Source: Cricetomys ansorgei (lineage: Eukaryota > Chordata > Mammalia > Rodentia > Nesomyidae). From it: a DNA stretch of 64,000 bases. A program made the translations under genes and the position numbers. How positions within the stretch are numbered: the stretch's first letter is position 1; every line of letters starts with the position of its first letter. Under the pieces are notes generated by a model. The model was not told the origin of the DNA. It saw only the letters and a program-made list of their open reading frames with translations, and searched no databases. Below, piece after piece: positions 24,633 to 37,232 of this stretch. The stretch lies in assembly GCA_026225945.1 (NCBI GenBank), contig JAMJFZ010004031.1, forward strand, positions 8,694,001 through 8,758,000, given 5' to 3'.

Positions 24633-27600
24633 CTAGTCATTACGGTTGACACAGTGATTCCATTTCTATTCTGACACCTTTCCCATATCTTCCACAATCT
24701 GAACAAAGCAAACATCTCACTGATGGAATATTTATATTTCTGGAAAGTCAAACACTGAGTGCCAATGTGTTAATATAGATGTTTCCAGACTTAGGGCAGA
24801 TCAACTTCCAGGTTTCAACTTTGTGGTGGTCCAAACGTGTCGTGCATTAGTGTTCCCTGTGCTTTGACTGCTCGTCTTCTCCTGGGTATGATATCCCTCT
24901 CAGTGCTGGACAGCAGCAGTGAACCTTCCGTGACAGTGGCTTCTGAATGGTGACAGGAGACAAATGTTGAGCTACAGTAGATGGAGTTGCTAAGCAAAGA
25001 TATTTAGTAGGTTACGTGTATTAAATGCACTCACAACTCTTTTTAAGTCTATTTTCTGACACATAAAACATTAAAGTATACATATTAATGGATGATGTCT
25101 TGATACCTGTATATGTCATGTAATATTTAAGTCATGTTAAACGTGTCTCTCCTCAAACATTAACATTTTTGGTTAATAAAAAAAAAGTCCCAAATCTTTC
25201 CTCCTTGTGAGATATACAGTGTGTGTGTTATCTGCAGTCATCCCCTGGTTATCTATAACTATATATAACTTAGTACCAGCTTACAGTATTTTCAAGTTAC
25301 AATGGGTTTGTAAAAAGGTAACCCCATTGTGAGTCAAGAAAAATCTGTAATTACTTTGCATTTATTTGTAAACTGGAGCTAAGGTCCAGGATCTGATCAT
25401 TATAAACAGTTTTTTTTTTCCTACCTACATTAGTATCCAATAGAACCTTTGAAGGGGTTTGTTCTGTGTCAAAGGGGACATTCTCAATTGGTATAATGCT
25501 AATGTCAGAACCCCAGGGAAGCCACTCATTATTGGACCCACAGGGGTCCCCCTGTTTCCTGTCCATACAGAGCAGCTGGGTCAGCCTCTCAGGCCTGGCT
25601 TATGTGCAGTCAGAGGGCTCTGAGGGTAATCTCAGGTCACTGAGCGCCTCCTGCAGCGTCTGGAGAGGTGACGTCAGCCCCAGAGTGCAGAGCTGTATCT
25701 GCCCTTGTTCTCTGGATTCCACTGAGGCTTGTGCCCTTACGGCTCTGCCCTCCGCAAGAAGGTATGGAGTAGCCCTGGGCTGCAGAGGAGGCTAGAGAAG
25801 AACTTAGATGGCCATTGTGCCCTCCCTAGAAATAATTATAGAGACCTCATTTGGCACTGGACCATTAGTAGGCAAACAAAAGAAATGTATGTTTAGCCAC
25901 ATGTCAGTAGCAGCTACTGGTATATGCACAGAAAGTACACGTGGCAGAATACAGAAGGGGACTTTCCAACAGTTTGCCCCTTGGGCTGCAAGAAACCACT
26001 CTCTGTGTTTTGTATGGGTTTTCCCCTGGAGATATTTGTGCTGGAAGTTGGTGACCAACTGGAAAATTTTCACAGTTTAATGAAATTACTGAAAACAAGA
26101 AAGTGTTTTCTTTGCATGGCCTTTCCATATACAAAAAGCATTTTTCCTACAAAGAAATAAGGTTAGTGATGTTCTAGCCAAGAGCGGGTCATGTCCAAAT
26201 AATGCCTTCCATGAGAAGAACATCCTTAGAAGAGGACTCAGCATGCTCAGAAAGAGAAGACAGAGGTGGAAAGGGCAGGAGAGGCAGGCCCCGCTGCAGA
26301 GGACTGGAGGGGAGGGTCGGCCCCTGCAGCCTCATGAGACATGGACAGCTCTTAGGCATCGCTTGTTATAAATGGAAGGGCACTGAGGTTGCTGAGCGTG
26401 TAGATGACTTTGAGCTTCTAAACGGTAACTGTATGGCATAGCGTCTCAGCTGAGGGTCACCTCCAGCGCTGGGATTATTAACATTAAGACTCCAAGAAGG
26501 AGAAGATAAAGATAAAGATGGCTATTGGCCACATGTCCAAGAATGCTTAGTGAATGCCCTGGTTTAACAAATGACTCCAAACACGATAAAGTCTTTATAG
26601 TACAGCGACTGTACAGGAATGTACAGCGATTGCCCAGAGTTGGGTCCTGGTGAGCTAAGACTGTCCCAGGAATGGCGTGGATTGAGCATGGGTTAAGGGT
26701 TGTCTGGCAGAGAAAAGGACGATGACACGGGGACCCCACCCATCAGGCCTGTGCCTTCTGAGTTAAGTAAAACATCTTATCCTCTCTCCTCTTTTTTTTT
26801 TTTTTTGCCTCTTGGAATATATATATATTATTTTTCTCTTGTTTCTTAGCTGACTAGTTGGGACTTTACTTATTTAATTTTTTTTATTCCCACTGTTACT
26901 GAAGTCTCAGATCCCGGGACTTTAATCCCTTCCTGGGAAGAACTACCTAGATTCTCAGCTATTATGGAAAAGACCTCAGTATCTCCTTTCCTTCTTCTGG
27001 AAGCCAAGAGATCATTTTGAGATGAACACACTAACTTTTCCTCAACTCCACATCCGAGCAGGTTGCCAGTCAATTGAGCAAACGCCTCCTACAGCCTCTA
27101 GTGGATGAGGAAGGGAATGAGCCACAGGCCTTTATCCTGATCGTTGGCTTGTTTTTCTTGGCTTCTCTTTATGGAAATATTCCAAATATTGGAAGTGTGC
27201 AGACTGTAGCAGTGCACAGACCCGATGTGCATACCTCACTCAGCTTTAAAAGCCATCACCAGGAGCACTTTGGTCTCGATGGCACCCAACCCACTTACTG
27301 TCATTTCCCTACTTTGACACTAATCCAGGCAAGTCATTCATTCACAAATATTTTAGTGTGAATCTCTAAAAATTAAGGATTCTTTGTAAAATATAACAAT
27401 TGCAATAACATCTCATCTAAAATCAGGATTATCTCCCCATTATTAAATAGCCAATCAATATTCAGATTCTAGCTGTTTTGTGTTTTTTTTTTAGAATTCT
27501 TTTTTTAATTGAGAGCCCACACACTGCATTTGGTTTCTGTGCCCTTTAAGCGCCAGGCTTCATTCTGGCTCTTTCTGAATTGGCTTACTTCTCTCACATA

Positions 27601-28984
27601 CCCCTGCCCATGTTTACAATGTGCTGTAATACAGCCAGTCCCAGGCCATGGGTCTTGGAATACCTCTCACTGAATCTCCTCTTGATTCAGAAGTGATCAC
27701 ATGTTCATCTCTGAACCTGCTACTGCAGCCAGGGAACCCCGAAACAGGAGTGAGCCAAGCTGGTTCCTTGCTAGCCCTGTTAGTCAGGGTGGAGTTAGCT
27801 CAACTGCTGCAGGAGTCATGATCTTTCCTGAACCTGAACTTCTCATTCTAGTAAAGAGAGGGAGGATGCTGAACAGCTCAGGAGTAACAAATAAACTGTT
27901 TACCCCAGATACAGTTTCAAAAAGGCCTCCAAAGAGACCTCTAACCCAACTGTAAGGCTGCCAAATCCAGACTCCTCCTAGGATGATCTGCTTCTTGCTG
28001 GATCCCAATGTGGAGTTGAAAACAGCAGTCTTTTTTCTCAGAGAAGTAACAGAATGGCTTTGCAGAGACAGCAAGGAACCAACTTCTAGGACATTCCAGA
28101 CTTGTTTCCTGCTACAGTTTTACCTTGTGTCCCTGCTTTACCTGAAGCGATCCTAGCAGGCAGTGTTGGGGTGTTCTACCCTGCAGGACTCCAGATTTGA
28201 ATTTCACCCATTAGGTTGCAGATCACCATCGAAAAAGTGGACTTTGTTTACAGAGCTCTAGTTTCCCCTGACTTCTAGTTGCCAGGCAAGGTTTTTCTTT
28301 TCTGTCTCTTCCTACAGGGTGCCCAAACATTGTATTTTCTGCTACTCGTGTACCATCAACAGGCTCCTGGTCTCAGGCATGGATTAATAGGTGATATCAT
28401 AGCTAGCTTACATTCTAAAGATTACCACCTTCTAGCCCTGGAGAGCCTAGAGACCCAACCTTAAACCAGCCAATTGCAAATATAATATCACATTCAAAAC
28501 TGACGTCTCGTACCAGTTACTGTATCACTTACAATGTCTGCACTGGCTGTAAAATGTAAACAATCATCTATAAATAGGGTTATGTGCAGGCATAGCTCAG
28601 CCCTCAGCTAAGGGCATCGGTGCTTGCTTTTCCTCCACCCCAATTCCCTGTTGTGTTTCGCTTCATACCCGGCACGGCCAAAGGATGAGTAGCAGGTCCA
28701 ACCCCTGCATCTTCACAGGTGCAGTCGCTTCTCAGGCCTCTTTCCTTGGTTCAGTCTGTAGGGCTAAGTGTATGCAAGAGTCTGGGCTGCTGCCAGTCAC
28801 TGTGCTATTTGTTGATGCTGTGCTGTATGTGCAGTGGGGTGAACGCCTCTGGATCTGAGAGGGAGGGGGAGGGGTCTCCACAAAGCAAAACAGAAGGACA
28901 AGGACTTTGGGTGGACCTGCAACCCCTGCTAAGGCACAGCAGGCCAACAGCTGCTCTTTCAGTGCTAGTCTGGTGTATGCGGTG

Positions 28985-29042
28985 GATCCAGGCCAGCCGG
29001 GGCTATGTAGCAAGCCCTTGTTTCAAACTTAAAACAAAAAGG
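28985..29042 (+). mobile_element. 3' end fragment of a B1-like SINE
   Basis: CAGGCCAGCCGGGGCTATGT followed by TTGTTTCAAACTTAAAACAA. Confidence 0.45.
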
Positions 29043-29894
29043 GTTTAGCTAAGCTTCCAAAATACTGAAATACACTGCAATTTTTTTCCCCCTCTGGTTG
29101 TACTAGAACAGTTTATATCTACAGGTCATGAAGTACTACAGAATATGGTTTTAGATTCTGTCTCTCAGATCAGTTCCAAGTGATCAGCCCTTTATGTAAT
29201 TCTGCTGATAATTATGTGGGCAAAACATTACCTCTTATTTCTGTTCTTTTAAATCAGCAACTCTTATATGTTGACTTTTTTTCCCCCAGTATTAGGTATT
29301 AAACCCAGGTCCTGTGTAAGCCAGTGCTTTATTTACTAAGCTGTCTATATTCCTAAGTAGATTCCTCCTACAGGAGATGCACACATTCAGTCTGGCAGTG
29401 TTTGTTTTTCCCCCAAAAAACCAAACCAAAACAAAACAAAACAAAACCCTGTAAGAGCGTCATTATATCTGGGGGAAAGGCACTTTGGTTGGAATTGAGG
29501 GGATACAGGATTAGAAGCATCTGTGCGCTCTCAGGATGCATACACTACGCTAGGAGAGGTGGCTGTGGGAGCACAACATGACAGGCCTGAATCATTAAAA
29601 ACGATGTTTTATGCATGTCACTGTGGCGCTGGTTTCATGGGTGTTGATTTGGGGTGATGGGGTGGCGCAGGGTTGTTGGTTTTAATTCTTTACTGCTTTC
29701 CTAAGGCTGGTTAGACCTTCACTGTTGTTTCTTAGTTTTCCATCTGGCCTTGGGTTTTTATTTCTGTCACTTTAATATTGAGAAGAGATTAACATACAAG
29801 ATTCTCTGGGAGACAACCGTTGCACAGTTTTCCCCAACAAAGCTTAGCTCTTGTTTGTTATTTACTGTTTCAGGAGGAACCATTGATCTTAAGT

Positions 29895-30262
29895 TTCGTT
29901 CTAGTTTGCTTTCTGTTGTTGTGATTAAAAAAAAATACCTATCAAAAATAACTTGGGGAGGAAAGGGTTTGTTTCAGCTTACAAGTTATATCCAGATCAT
30001 CATTGAGGGACAGGGGGAGCTCCTGGGAACCTGGAGGCAGGAGCTGGAGAAGAGATCATGGAGGAGCATTGCTTACTAGCTTGCTCAGCTAGCTTTCTTA
30101 TACACTGTAGGTCCACCTGCTTAGGGATGACACTGCCCATAGCTGTGTGAGCTCTCCTACATCACTTAGCAGTCATGGCCACAGGCCATTCTGATCAGTT
30201 GAGCCTCCCTCTTCCCAGGTAACTCTGGGCTTATGTCAAGTTGACAACTGAAGCTAGCCATG
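29895..30262 (-). mobile_element. Rodent LTR-type repeat, antisense
   Basis: Read on the minus strand it starts near GTCAACTTGACATAAG and ends with CCTTTCCTCCCC then an A/T-rich end, the pattern of an abundant rodent solo LTR. The family name (MaLR type suspected) is uncertain. No coding capacity. Confidence 0.55.
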
Positions 30263-30633
30263 GCAAGCTTGGAAAGGAAAACTGGAGTTTACAAGAAATT
30301 CAAATCCACTATATACTGAACACCCACCAGGCACTGGAAACTGTATGAGATGCTGAGGCCACAGCTGGAAACAAGGCAAATAAGGTCCCAGCACTCATGG
30401 AAGTGAGGGGAAACAAACAAGCACTGTATCACACAAAAAAGTGTGACAGCATACACTCCACAAGGAGAAGGAGCAGAGATGGGGCAGGAGGGCATTTTTA
30501 TTGACAAACAATGAGAAGGGCCAAGGAGAGGAAGGCCCAGGTGAGACAGCTTATAAGCATAAGCCCCAAGATGCAAATAAACTTGACACGGTTAAGGAAC
30601 AGAAAGGGCCGGGAGGTAAATTAGCAAGAGAGT

Positions 30634-30730
30634 TTGAGCCAGGCTGTGGTAGCACACACCTGAAATCCGAGCACTGAGTGGGTTGGAGGGCACAGGTAGG
30701 ATTAGAGCAAATGCAAAGCCTGCCTGGATG
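30634..30730 (+). mobile_element. B1-like SINE (diverged)
   Basis: GCCAGGCTGTGGTAGCACAC, GAAATCCGAGCACTGAGTG and GCCTGCCTGGATGGCAT, within the L2 copy. Confidence 0.55.
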
Positions 30731-30811
30731 GCATAGGGCTAGGAAAAGACAGATCTTATGGGCCTTTGTGGTGTAGGCAAAGTTTGGAGTTTGTAAAAGA
30801 ATGAGAAACTG

Positions 30812-30960
30812 AGCCGGGAGGTGGTGGTGGCGTACACTTTTGATCCCAGAACTTGGGAGGCAGAGGCAGGGGGATCTCTGTGAGTTTGAGGCCAGCCTGG
30901 TCTACAGAGTGAGGTCTAGGACAGCCAGAGTTAACAACAGAGAAACCCTGTCCCTGGGGG
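30812..30960 (+). mobile_element. B1 SINE
   Basis: GCCGGGAGGTGGTGGTGGCG, GGGAGGCAGAGGCAGGGGG and AACAGAGAAACCCTGTCC, ending in a G-rich tail. Confidence 0.9.
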
Positions 30961-31225
30961 GTGGGGGAGGGGTGAGAAGCCGTTGAGGGAGGGGTAAGCA
31001 GAGGGTCATTATCTGATTCACATTCTGTCTTACATAATACACACCTAAAGAATATCCAGTGTAGACTGTATTTACAGATTTTGTGAAAGATAAAACAGAC
31101 CAAATTCTCCATACCAGCTCCCTGGAGTTCTTGGTAGCTCCGGCCTTCTAAGTGACTTGCTGTCTTTTTATTTAGCTTTCACTAATGGATGGAATAGCCA
31201 TGGAGAGTGTACATACTGAATAGCC

Positions 31226-31310
<85 letters not shown>
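31226..31310 (+). repeat. (CTAT)n followed by (TG)n microsatellite
   Basis: About twelve tetranucleotide units (to 31275), then TG repeats. Confidence 0.97.
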
Positions 31311-31312
<2 letters not shown>

Positions 31313-32776
31313 TGTGCACGCACGTGTTTGGGGTGCCTAAGTTAGTGAACTTCAGAAATAACTGGTAAATACATACACTAATCACCCCATTGCCCATGCT
31401 CTCATTTTAGACCCAGCTATAGTTAGACTTCCTCAAAGATCCACTCAAGCGTTTAAGTTTTGAGTTGATAGTGTTTCTGTAGCCCCAAGGGTTTTCAGAA
31501 GTGGATGCTGGCTGCAAGCCTCTGCCTCTGTTTGGCCTCATGCCTAATATTCCTGTTTGCACACTACTTGCAGGCCCTGCTTTAGGTAAGAGGCCCTGCA
31601 TACCTTCAGGTAGCTCCAAGCGAAGTAAAGGACCTTAGTCATTTACCCTTGGACATCAACTTCCAGGAACTGTGTCCATGACCTAACATCCGGAGGTTGC
31701 TCATTCGATTCAACTCAGATCGCAGGTAATTCAGAGTTGACTTCTTTCAAACTTGGAATTCATCTCTTCAGCACTCCTCAATGTGGGTATGACTGGTATT
31801 GGGGTGGAGCTATCCATGGCACCGTAGGAAATTTAATATTCCTGGACCCACTGCCTCCTACAGGCCTCTCCTCCAACCAGTCTCAACTGAAACTGTGCTT
31901 TTCCATTGGCATCTGCGTAGATAAGGGAATGCTGGGTAACCTGTGGTCTTTGCACATATCCAAATCAGGACCCCACATGACGGCTCACAGTGAAGTTTCT
32001 GAAAATATGCCTGTTGTTCATTCTCTCAACTGAACTCATTTTCTCAGTTACATGGTATGTGTTGCAAAACTGAATGAGTCTCTCAGATGAATCAAGAGAA
32101 ATCATGGGTATTTCTGCTCCTCTATACATGACCCACGGCTGTGAAATAGTGAGCTACAGTTCCTTGCCAGAAGTAAGGAATCTGACGCCCTCTTCTGTCC
32201 TCTGTGTGCTTTTGTCAAATATCTTCTTAAAGAGTTGATGGTTGCCCTGTAAGTGTGGAGAGGGGTACTCAGAACATTCAGGTCTAGAAAACTGTGGGTC
32301 TGCAGCTTGCTCTGTGCATCCTTTATCCTGAGTTAGGCTCTGGTGGCATTTCCAGGCTCACTTGCTGCGATGCAGAGGCCTGCACGCCTCACCTGCTTCC
32401 TGACTTCCTCCTCACACACTTCAATGCTCTGCAAATGAGGAAGGCTCACTTAGGCTAATTTTCAGTGTACTTAAGGGCTTTTATTTCTTGAGTGACTCTT
32501 CTCCTTATTGCTAAATGAAATAGTTAGAATTGATAGTTGTGCTTTCAAATTGAATTCCTTTGAAGGAATCTCGAGTTCCAGGAGTAATTATTTTTGTAGT
32601 GGTGTTGAAGGAAAAAAGAAAGCAAGCTGTTAACTGGAGAGAGGCATGGAGATCCACTTTTCAGCATCAAGTGGCTACATTTTATCTTAAAGGAAGGAGA
32701 AACCTCTTAATTTGTTGTTGTTTTTTTTTTCCTTTGCATCTTAAGTAAAAAACCAATCTAGTTTCTTTTTCTGTAG

Positions 32777-33022
32777 CAAAGGAGGAAGGAACAAGCGAGA
32801 AATTAATCAGGCAGGAAGTACATACCACAGAAGGATGCCTGCCTCTGACTCAGTGTGGCACCCTGAACAGGAGGCAAGAGCTGGCCCAAAATGGCTGCCC
32901 AGAAACAACCCCTGGCTTGTGTCAGAAGATGATGCCATTTTGAGGGACAGTTTTCTCTCCTGGCTCATGTCTGTCTTGCTCTCTGTCTGTCTGAGACCCT
33001 GATCATGCCTTCCTTGTTAACG
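32777..33022 (+). other. Candidate alternative non-coding exon of Wipf1
   Basis: The segment is bounded by a good acceptor (TTTCTTTTTCTGTAG, AG at 32775-32776) and a good donor (CG then GTAAGA at 33023). An ETS-type CAGGAAGT (32812-32819) and a RUNX-type ACCACA (32824-32829) lie at its start, so it could instead be a promoter plus first exon. WIPF1 genes use alternative 5' non-coding exons. This is inferred from splice-site pattern only. Confidence 0.25.
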
Positions 33023-34195
33023 GTAAGAAAAACTGTATTCAAACTAAATTTGTTTCCTGTTTCAGCAAAAAGGGAAGAACGAAATGGCATTTAATGGACT
33101 GTAGTATGCCGAGATAAAGATGTTTAATTGTTCTGTAGAGAACCTTGGGACTCATTCCTGTGGGCTGCTATGACGATTGTGAGTGCTTCTTAACTTGTTC
33201 TGAGCCAAGATGTAAGGGAGATTTTCCTGTAGACTTTTTCCAGACCATTGGACAAATTTGGATCCACATTAATTTCTTCACCATTTCCCCATAAGATGGG
33301 GGCTTCTGCCAGTTAACATGCTCCTGCTGCGTAAAGTCAAGTCAGTCCATAGAGCTGCCTCTCGAGTCGTTGGTTTGACCTGCCTAGGATATTTCAGTAC
33401 ATGCAGTCTCTGTCGGTTTCAAAGCAAGCCTGCCCGCCCCCACCCCCACTCTGCGCTTGCCTGAGGCTCGTGCTGTCTGCTGCTGCAGATGTGTTCTGTT
33501 CCAGGCCCCGGCAGTTTGTTGTGAACCTGTGACTTAGTGTTTTAGAATCATTGGATCCACATCAGAACAGTGCAGAGACAACCACTGATGTTAATCAGAT
33601 TCGGTACCATTTGTCATAGTGAACTTTAATATGATCCGTATTAAATTACGTCGACTGTAAAATGTAACTTTAGATTTTAAAGAAAGCTGTTCACTCAGAC
33701 TCATGGAAGCAGGATTAAGGAAATGTTGTATATTAAAAAGAATTCTCTAGACCATGTTTGAAAAACAATTTTTTTGTTCCTTGCAGAAATATAGAGTGAC
33801 ACTTTTGAAACTAAGGAGGGAGCATGCAATTTCAGTCAATGGGCACATGTAACTGTTGTGTGGAGTAGAAATGCAAATGCAAATGAAGGCTACAGAAGAG
33901 TTCTAGTTCAGAAAGAGGGCTGCCTGCAGCCTGTGGAGCGGAGGTGGGGGCTAGTTTAGACTAAGAAGAGAGAGAGGAAGAGGAGGAGCTAGGGAAGGTT
34001 TAGGGCCTTGGATTCCCCGGGATGGTGGGCCTCTCAGTGTTACAGCTCAGCCTCACAGCGTGCTGTTGATTCCTATCTAGTCAGAACTCTTTCTTATAGG
34101 TCTAAAGAGATTAAATGATTTGCCTAAAACCGCAGTTGGCTTTTCTGATGCTCTGTGCAGTTTATCTATGGGTACTTGAACACAGCTATTCAGTG

Positions 34196-34525
34196 CCTCC
34201 ACTTACACTGTGGAGGGGAGCACCCAGCCTGGAGGACCTGTGGCTCCACTTACACTGTGGAGGGGAGCACCCAGCCTGGAGGACCTGTGGCTCCACTTAC
34301 ACTGTGGAGAGGAGCACCCAGCCTGGAGGACCTGTGGCTCCACTTACACTGTGGAGGGGAGCACCCAGCCTGGAGGACCTGTGGCTCCACTTACACTGTG
34401 GAGGGGAGCACCCAGCCTGGAGGACCTGTGGCTCCACTTACACTGTGGAGGGGAGCACCCAGCCTGGAGGACCTGTGGCTCCACTTACACTGTGGAGGGG
34501 AGCACCCAGCCTGGAGGAACTGTGG
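34196..34525 (+). repeat. Minisatellite: seven copies of a 47-bp unit
   Basis: CTTACACTGTGG recurs at 34202, 34249, 34296, 34343, 34390, 34437 and 34484, exactly 47 apart. Copies are almost identical (one GGAGAGG variant in the third; a changed base near the end of the last). Since 47 is not a multiple of three, all three sense frames read the same peptide cycle (TLWRGAPSLEDLWLHL). The open frames here are therefore repeat artefacts. Confidence 0.97.
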
Positions 34526-34987
34526 TGAAGTGTTCTCTGGTGCCAGCAGCGATTTCACTCTATTGAGGAAATCAGATTGTAGCTCTGGCCCGTAAGAGGG
34601 AGCTCCCCCAGACCCATGCTCAACACGTTAGAGGTGAGCTGCTCAGTGCCAGACCCCTGAGGTCTGTGGAACATTTTAATAAAGACATCCCTTTGGTTAG
34701 AAGTTTCTTTAAACTAGTGTGGGAAGTGTAACGTTTCTCTTTAACTTCTCATACGTTTTATGCCTTAAGGTTTGGCTTTTCTTTTCTTTTATCCTATCAA
34801 ATTGTTATGTGTGTGACTTGTATTAGATTAAGAGCATTTACTTTGGACTGCCATAAACACTTGTCTGTCTTTTAGACCTTAAGTTCTAAAAAGTAAAACT
34901 GAAACAAGACACTAGAATAGCAAATGCCTTAATAAGGATACTTTTCTGGGAAATAGAAGATGTGCTTTATTTCTTATTTATTTACTG

Positions 34988-35022
34988 CGTGTGTGTGTGT
35001 GTGCGTGTGTGTGTGTGCGCGA
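34988..35022 (+). repeat. (TG)n short tract
   Basis: TG repeats with TGCG interruptions. Confidence 0.85.
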
Positions 35023-35324
35023 GTACGCCTGCCTTTGTCAGTTATGCGCATCATGTGCATGCAGGTGCCTGTGGAGGCTAGAGAGTGTAGGATCCCCTGG
35101 AGCTGGAGTTGCAAGCCGTTGTGTTAAGGGTGCATCTGCCCAGCCCCTTAAAATTCCCTTTACAGATGTGTCCCTTCACCCAGACAGGCTAAGGTTTCGC
35201 TTTCACGTGGTTAAAAAGTAGGGAAGATGGCGGCACCCATGCCTCACTTAATGTGTGATTTGCCCTTTACTTTGGCTTGATCTTTTAATTTTGGTTTGTT
35301 TTAACTTTTAACAAGTGGCCAATG

Positions 35325-35480
35325 CTTCCTAAGCCCTGCCTCATTTAACTCTTAAATAACCCTGTTAAGTGGATACTGTGACGTCCATGCATAGTGGAAA
35401 CTGAACTTAGGCAGGCTCCGTCGTTTGCCCAAGACCACCTAACTACTGAGTGTAGAGGAAGTTTTCTGAGTTCCAAGAGC
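35325..35480 (-). mobile_element. MIR SINE remnant, antisense
   Basis: AACTCTTAAATAACCCTGTT, GTGGAAACTGAACTTAGGCA and TTTGCCCAAGACCACCTAAC match the MIR core and 3' part. Confidence 0.6.
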
Positions 35481-35744
35481 TTTTTCCGCAAGCACAGCTG
35501 GGAGCTCTCCTGATAAATTGTACAATTAGTTTCCAGGTCCTGAGAATCGGGGATTGCAACGTGTTTTGTTTTAATTCTTGCAGCAACAGTAAATATGTTT
35601 AAAGTGATTAATCACAAGTAAAATATTTTCCTTTCTAAGTATTTTGACCTTTTCAGAAGTAAATCTGGTGACATTGCAGCACATATTACAAGCCTATACT
35701 TGACATGATAAGATAAATATATTAGTTATGCCGACCTGAATATT

Positions 35745-35745
<1 letters not shown>

Positions 35746-35788
<43 letters not shown>
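35746..35788 (+). repeat. (TG)n microsatellite
   Basis: Uninterrupted TG dinucleotides. Confidence 0.95.
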
Positions 35789-35791
<3 letters not shown>

Positions 35792-36659
35792 GAAGGTTGG
35801 AGCGGAGATTAATCCTCTTGGGAATACTAAATGTGGTGCTAAGGATTGAGGATTTAGGGAAACTTCAACTTTGACATTCGAGCCCCTTAAAGAAGGTACT
35901 TGTAAAGGATGGAAGAGAGGGGGCAGAAAATTGGTTTCACTCGCATGGATAAAGTAAAGAAGGGTTCCTGTTCCTTATCCCTTAAGGTAAACCACAGGTA
36001 GCTGAGTCACTCAGCTAAACTTTATGTTCTTACTTTTAAAAGAGCCTGGGATGCCTACAGTGTCTGTTAATTTTCCAACGAAAGATGTAAGATAGTGGGT
36101 CCAACTCTAATCTTTATGGTAACCTGCTTCTCTTCTTGTCACTGTTGGAGTGACACTGTGAGTGTCCCGGGTCCTCGGCCATCCCCACGTTGCTCTGGAG
36201 ACTGCTTTTAGGGCCACACCCTGGCAAACACTCTATCCCAAGCTGTATCCTCAGCCCTAACCACCTCGTTATCTAGAACTGTTAATGAAGCGTGTCTCGA
36301 TTAGCCATGGGCCCTCTGAATGCAGCAGACACAACCATGGGAGAGACAACAACCCAAAGAGTTGTTTCAAATGAGTAACGGAGCAGAGAACAAGTGCATT
36401 TCGGGAAGCTGAGGATTCTGTGCGCAGCTGGTGCGGGTGCCGCACTGAACGCAAGCGGGTAAAACCTTCACTAACTGAGACACTGTGGAGTCTGTTTGCT
36501 TTGCTTGTCTGCGTTCTGCTTGTCTGCTGTTTGGATGGCTTCCTTGTCCTGTGCAGGGATCTTCAGCTCAGGAGAGGTGAAGTAACTAACAGGAAGAGCA
36601 ACCAGCCTCTCTGGGAGAGTATTGAAAGTCTCTAAAATGGCCATAGAGGATGCCTAGTT

Positions 36660-36674
36660 GGGGGGGGGGGGGGG
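36660..36674 (+). repeat. Poly(G) run
   Basis: Fifteen consecutive G, unusual for length; prone to slippage or miscounting. Confidence 0.9.
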
Positions 36675-37162
36675 AAGCAGATGTTGCCTAGCAACCGGGG
36701 TCATAAAATAGAAACTACAGGCAACTGCACCTGTGAAAAGATTGTGTTAAAGAAACAGGATGACTGTGGTTTACTGTGAGCATCAGTTTTCCCTCTGAGC
36801 CCTTTCACAGGAAGTTGAAGAACAAAGCCAGATTCACCTTAATTACTTTTAATGGTTTTCAGGTCCTAAAGACATCCAACTCAGTTTGCATTGTAGAGCC
36901 TCTAAAGAATAAAACCAAGAATAATTTCTCCAGTAGGAATCTCAAACTCTGAGCTTTTAAAAAATTCATGATATTAGCAGCAGCTTCAGAGTACATACAT
37001 ACTTTCATGTGCCTTTGAGTGGATCCATAGCTTCTGGAACGAATGTCCTTGCATTTAGTTATTTTTATAGACGTAAGAACAATGTGAATTTAAGACCTTC
37101 GACTCGTTTAAACACTATTGAGTTATGTGAATTCTAAAACTTCTTATATTGATATTTCTTGG

Positions 37163-37165
<3 letters not shown>

Positions 37166-37209
<44 letters not shown>

Positions 37210-37232
37210 GAGGGGGGGGGAGAGAGAGAGAG
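37166..37232 (+). repeat. (TG)n, G-run and (AG)n
   Basis: TG repeats to 37209, then a run of G, then AG repeats. Confidence 0.95.

Larger units (their letters stand above)
30296..31060 (+). mobile_element. Degraded LINE-2 with two B1 insertions
   Basis: ACACCCACCAGGCACTGGAA, AGGTCCCAGCACTCATGGAA, CTTATGGGCCTTTGTGGTGT and GTCATTATCTGATTCACATT follow the L2 3' consensus order. B1s at 30634-30730 and 30812-30955 interrupt it. Confidence 0.55.
20751..31400. other. Presumed 5' intron / upstream region, block 3
   Basis: No proven exon. Contents: a SINE and simple-repeat cluster at 21167-21928, a weak exon candidate at 22243-22318, a rodent LTR-type repeat at 29895-30262, an L2 copy at 30296-31060 interrupted by two B1s, and a TATC/TG microsatellite at 31226-31310. 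The stretch 22340-28980 is mostly unique sequence with T-runs; I recognise no gene in it. Confidence 0.65.

Noticed and set aside
34115..34595. Three overlapping open frames with a repeated peptide
   Set aside because: Explained entirely by the 47-bp minisatellite, whose unit is not divisible by three.
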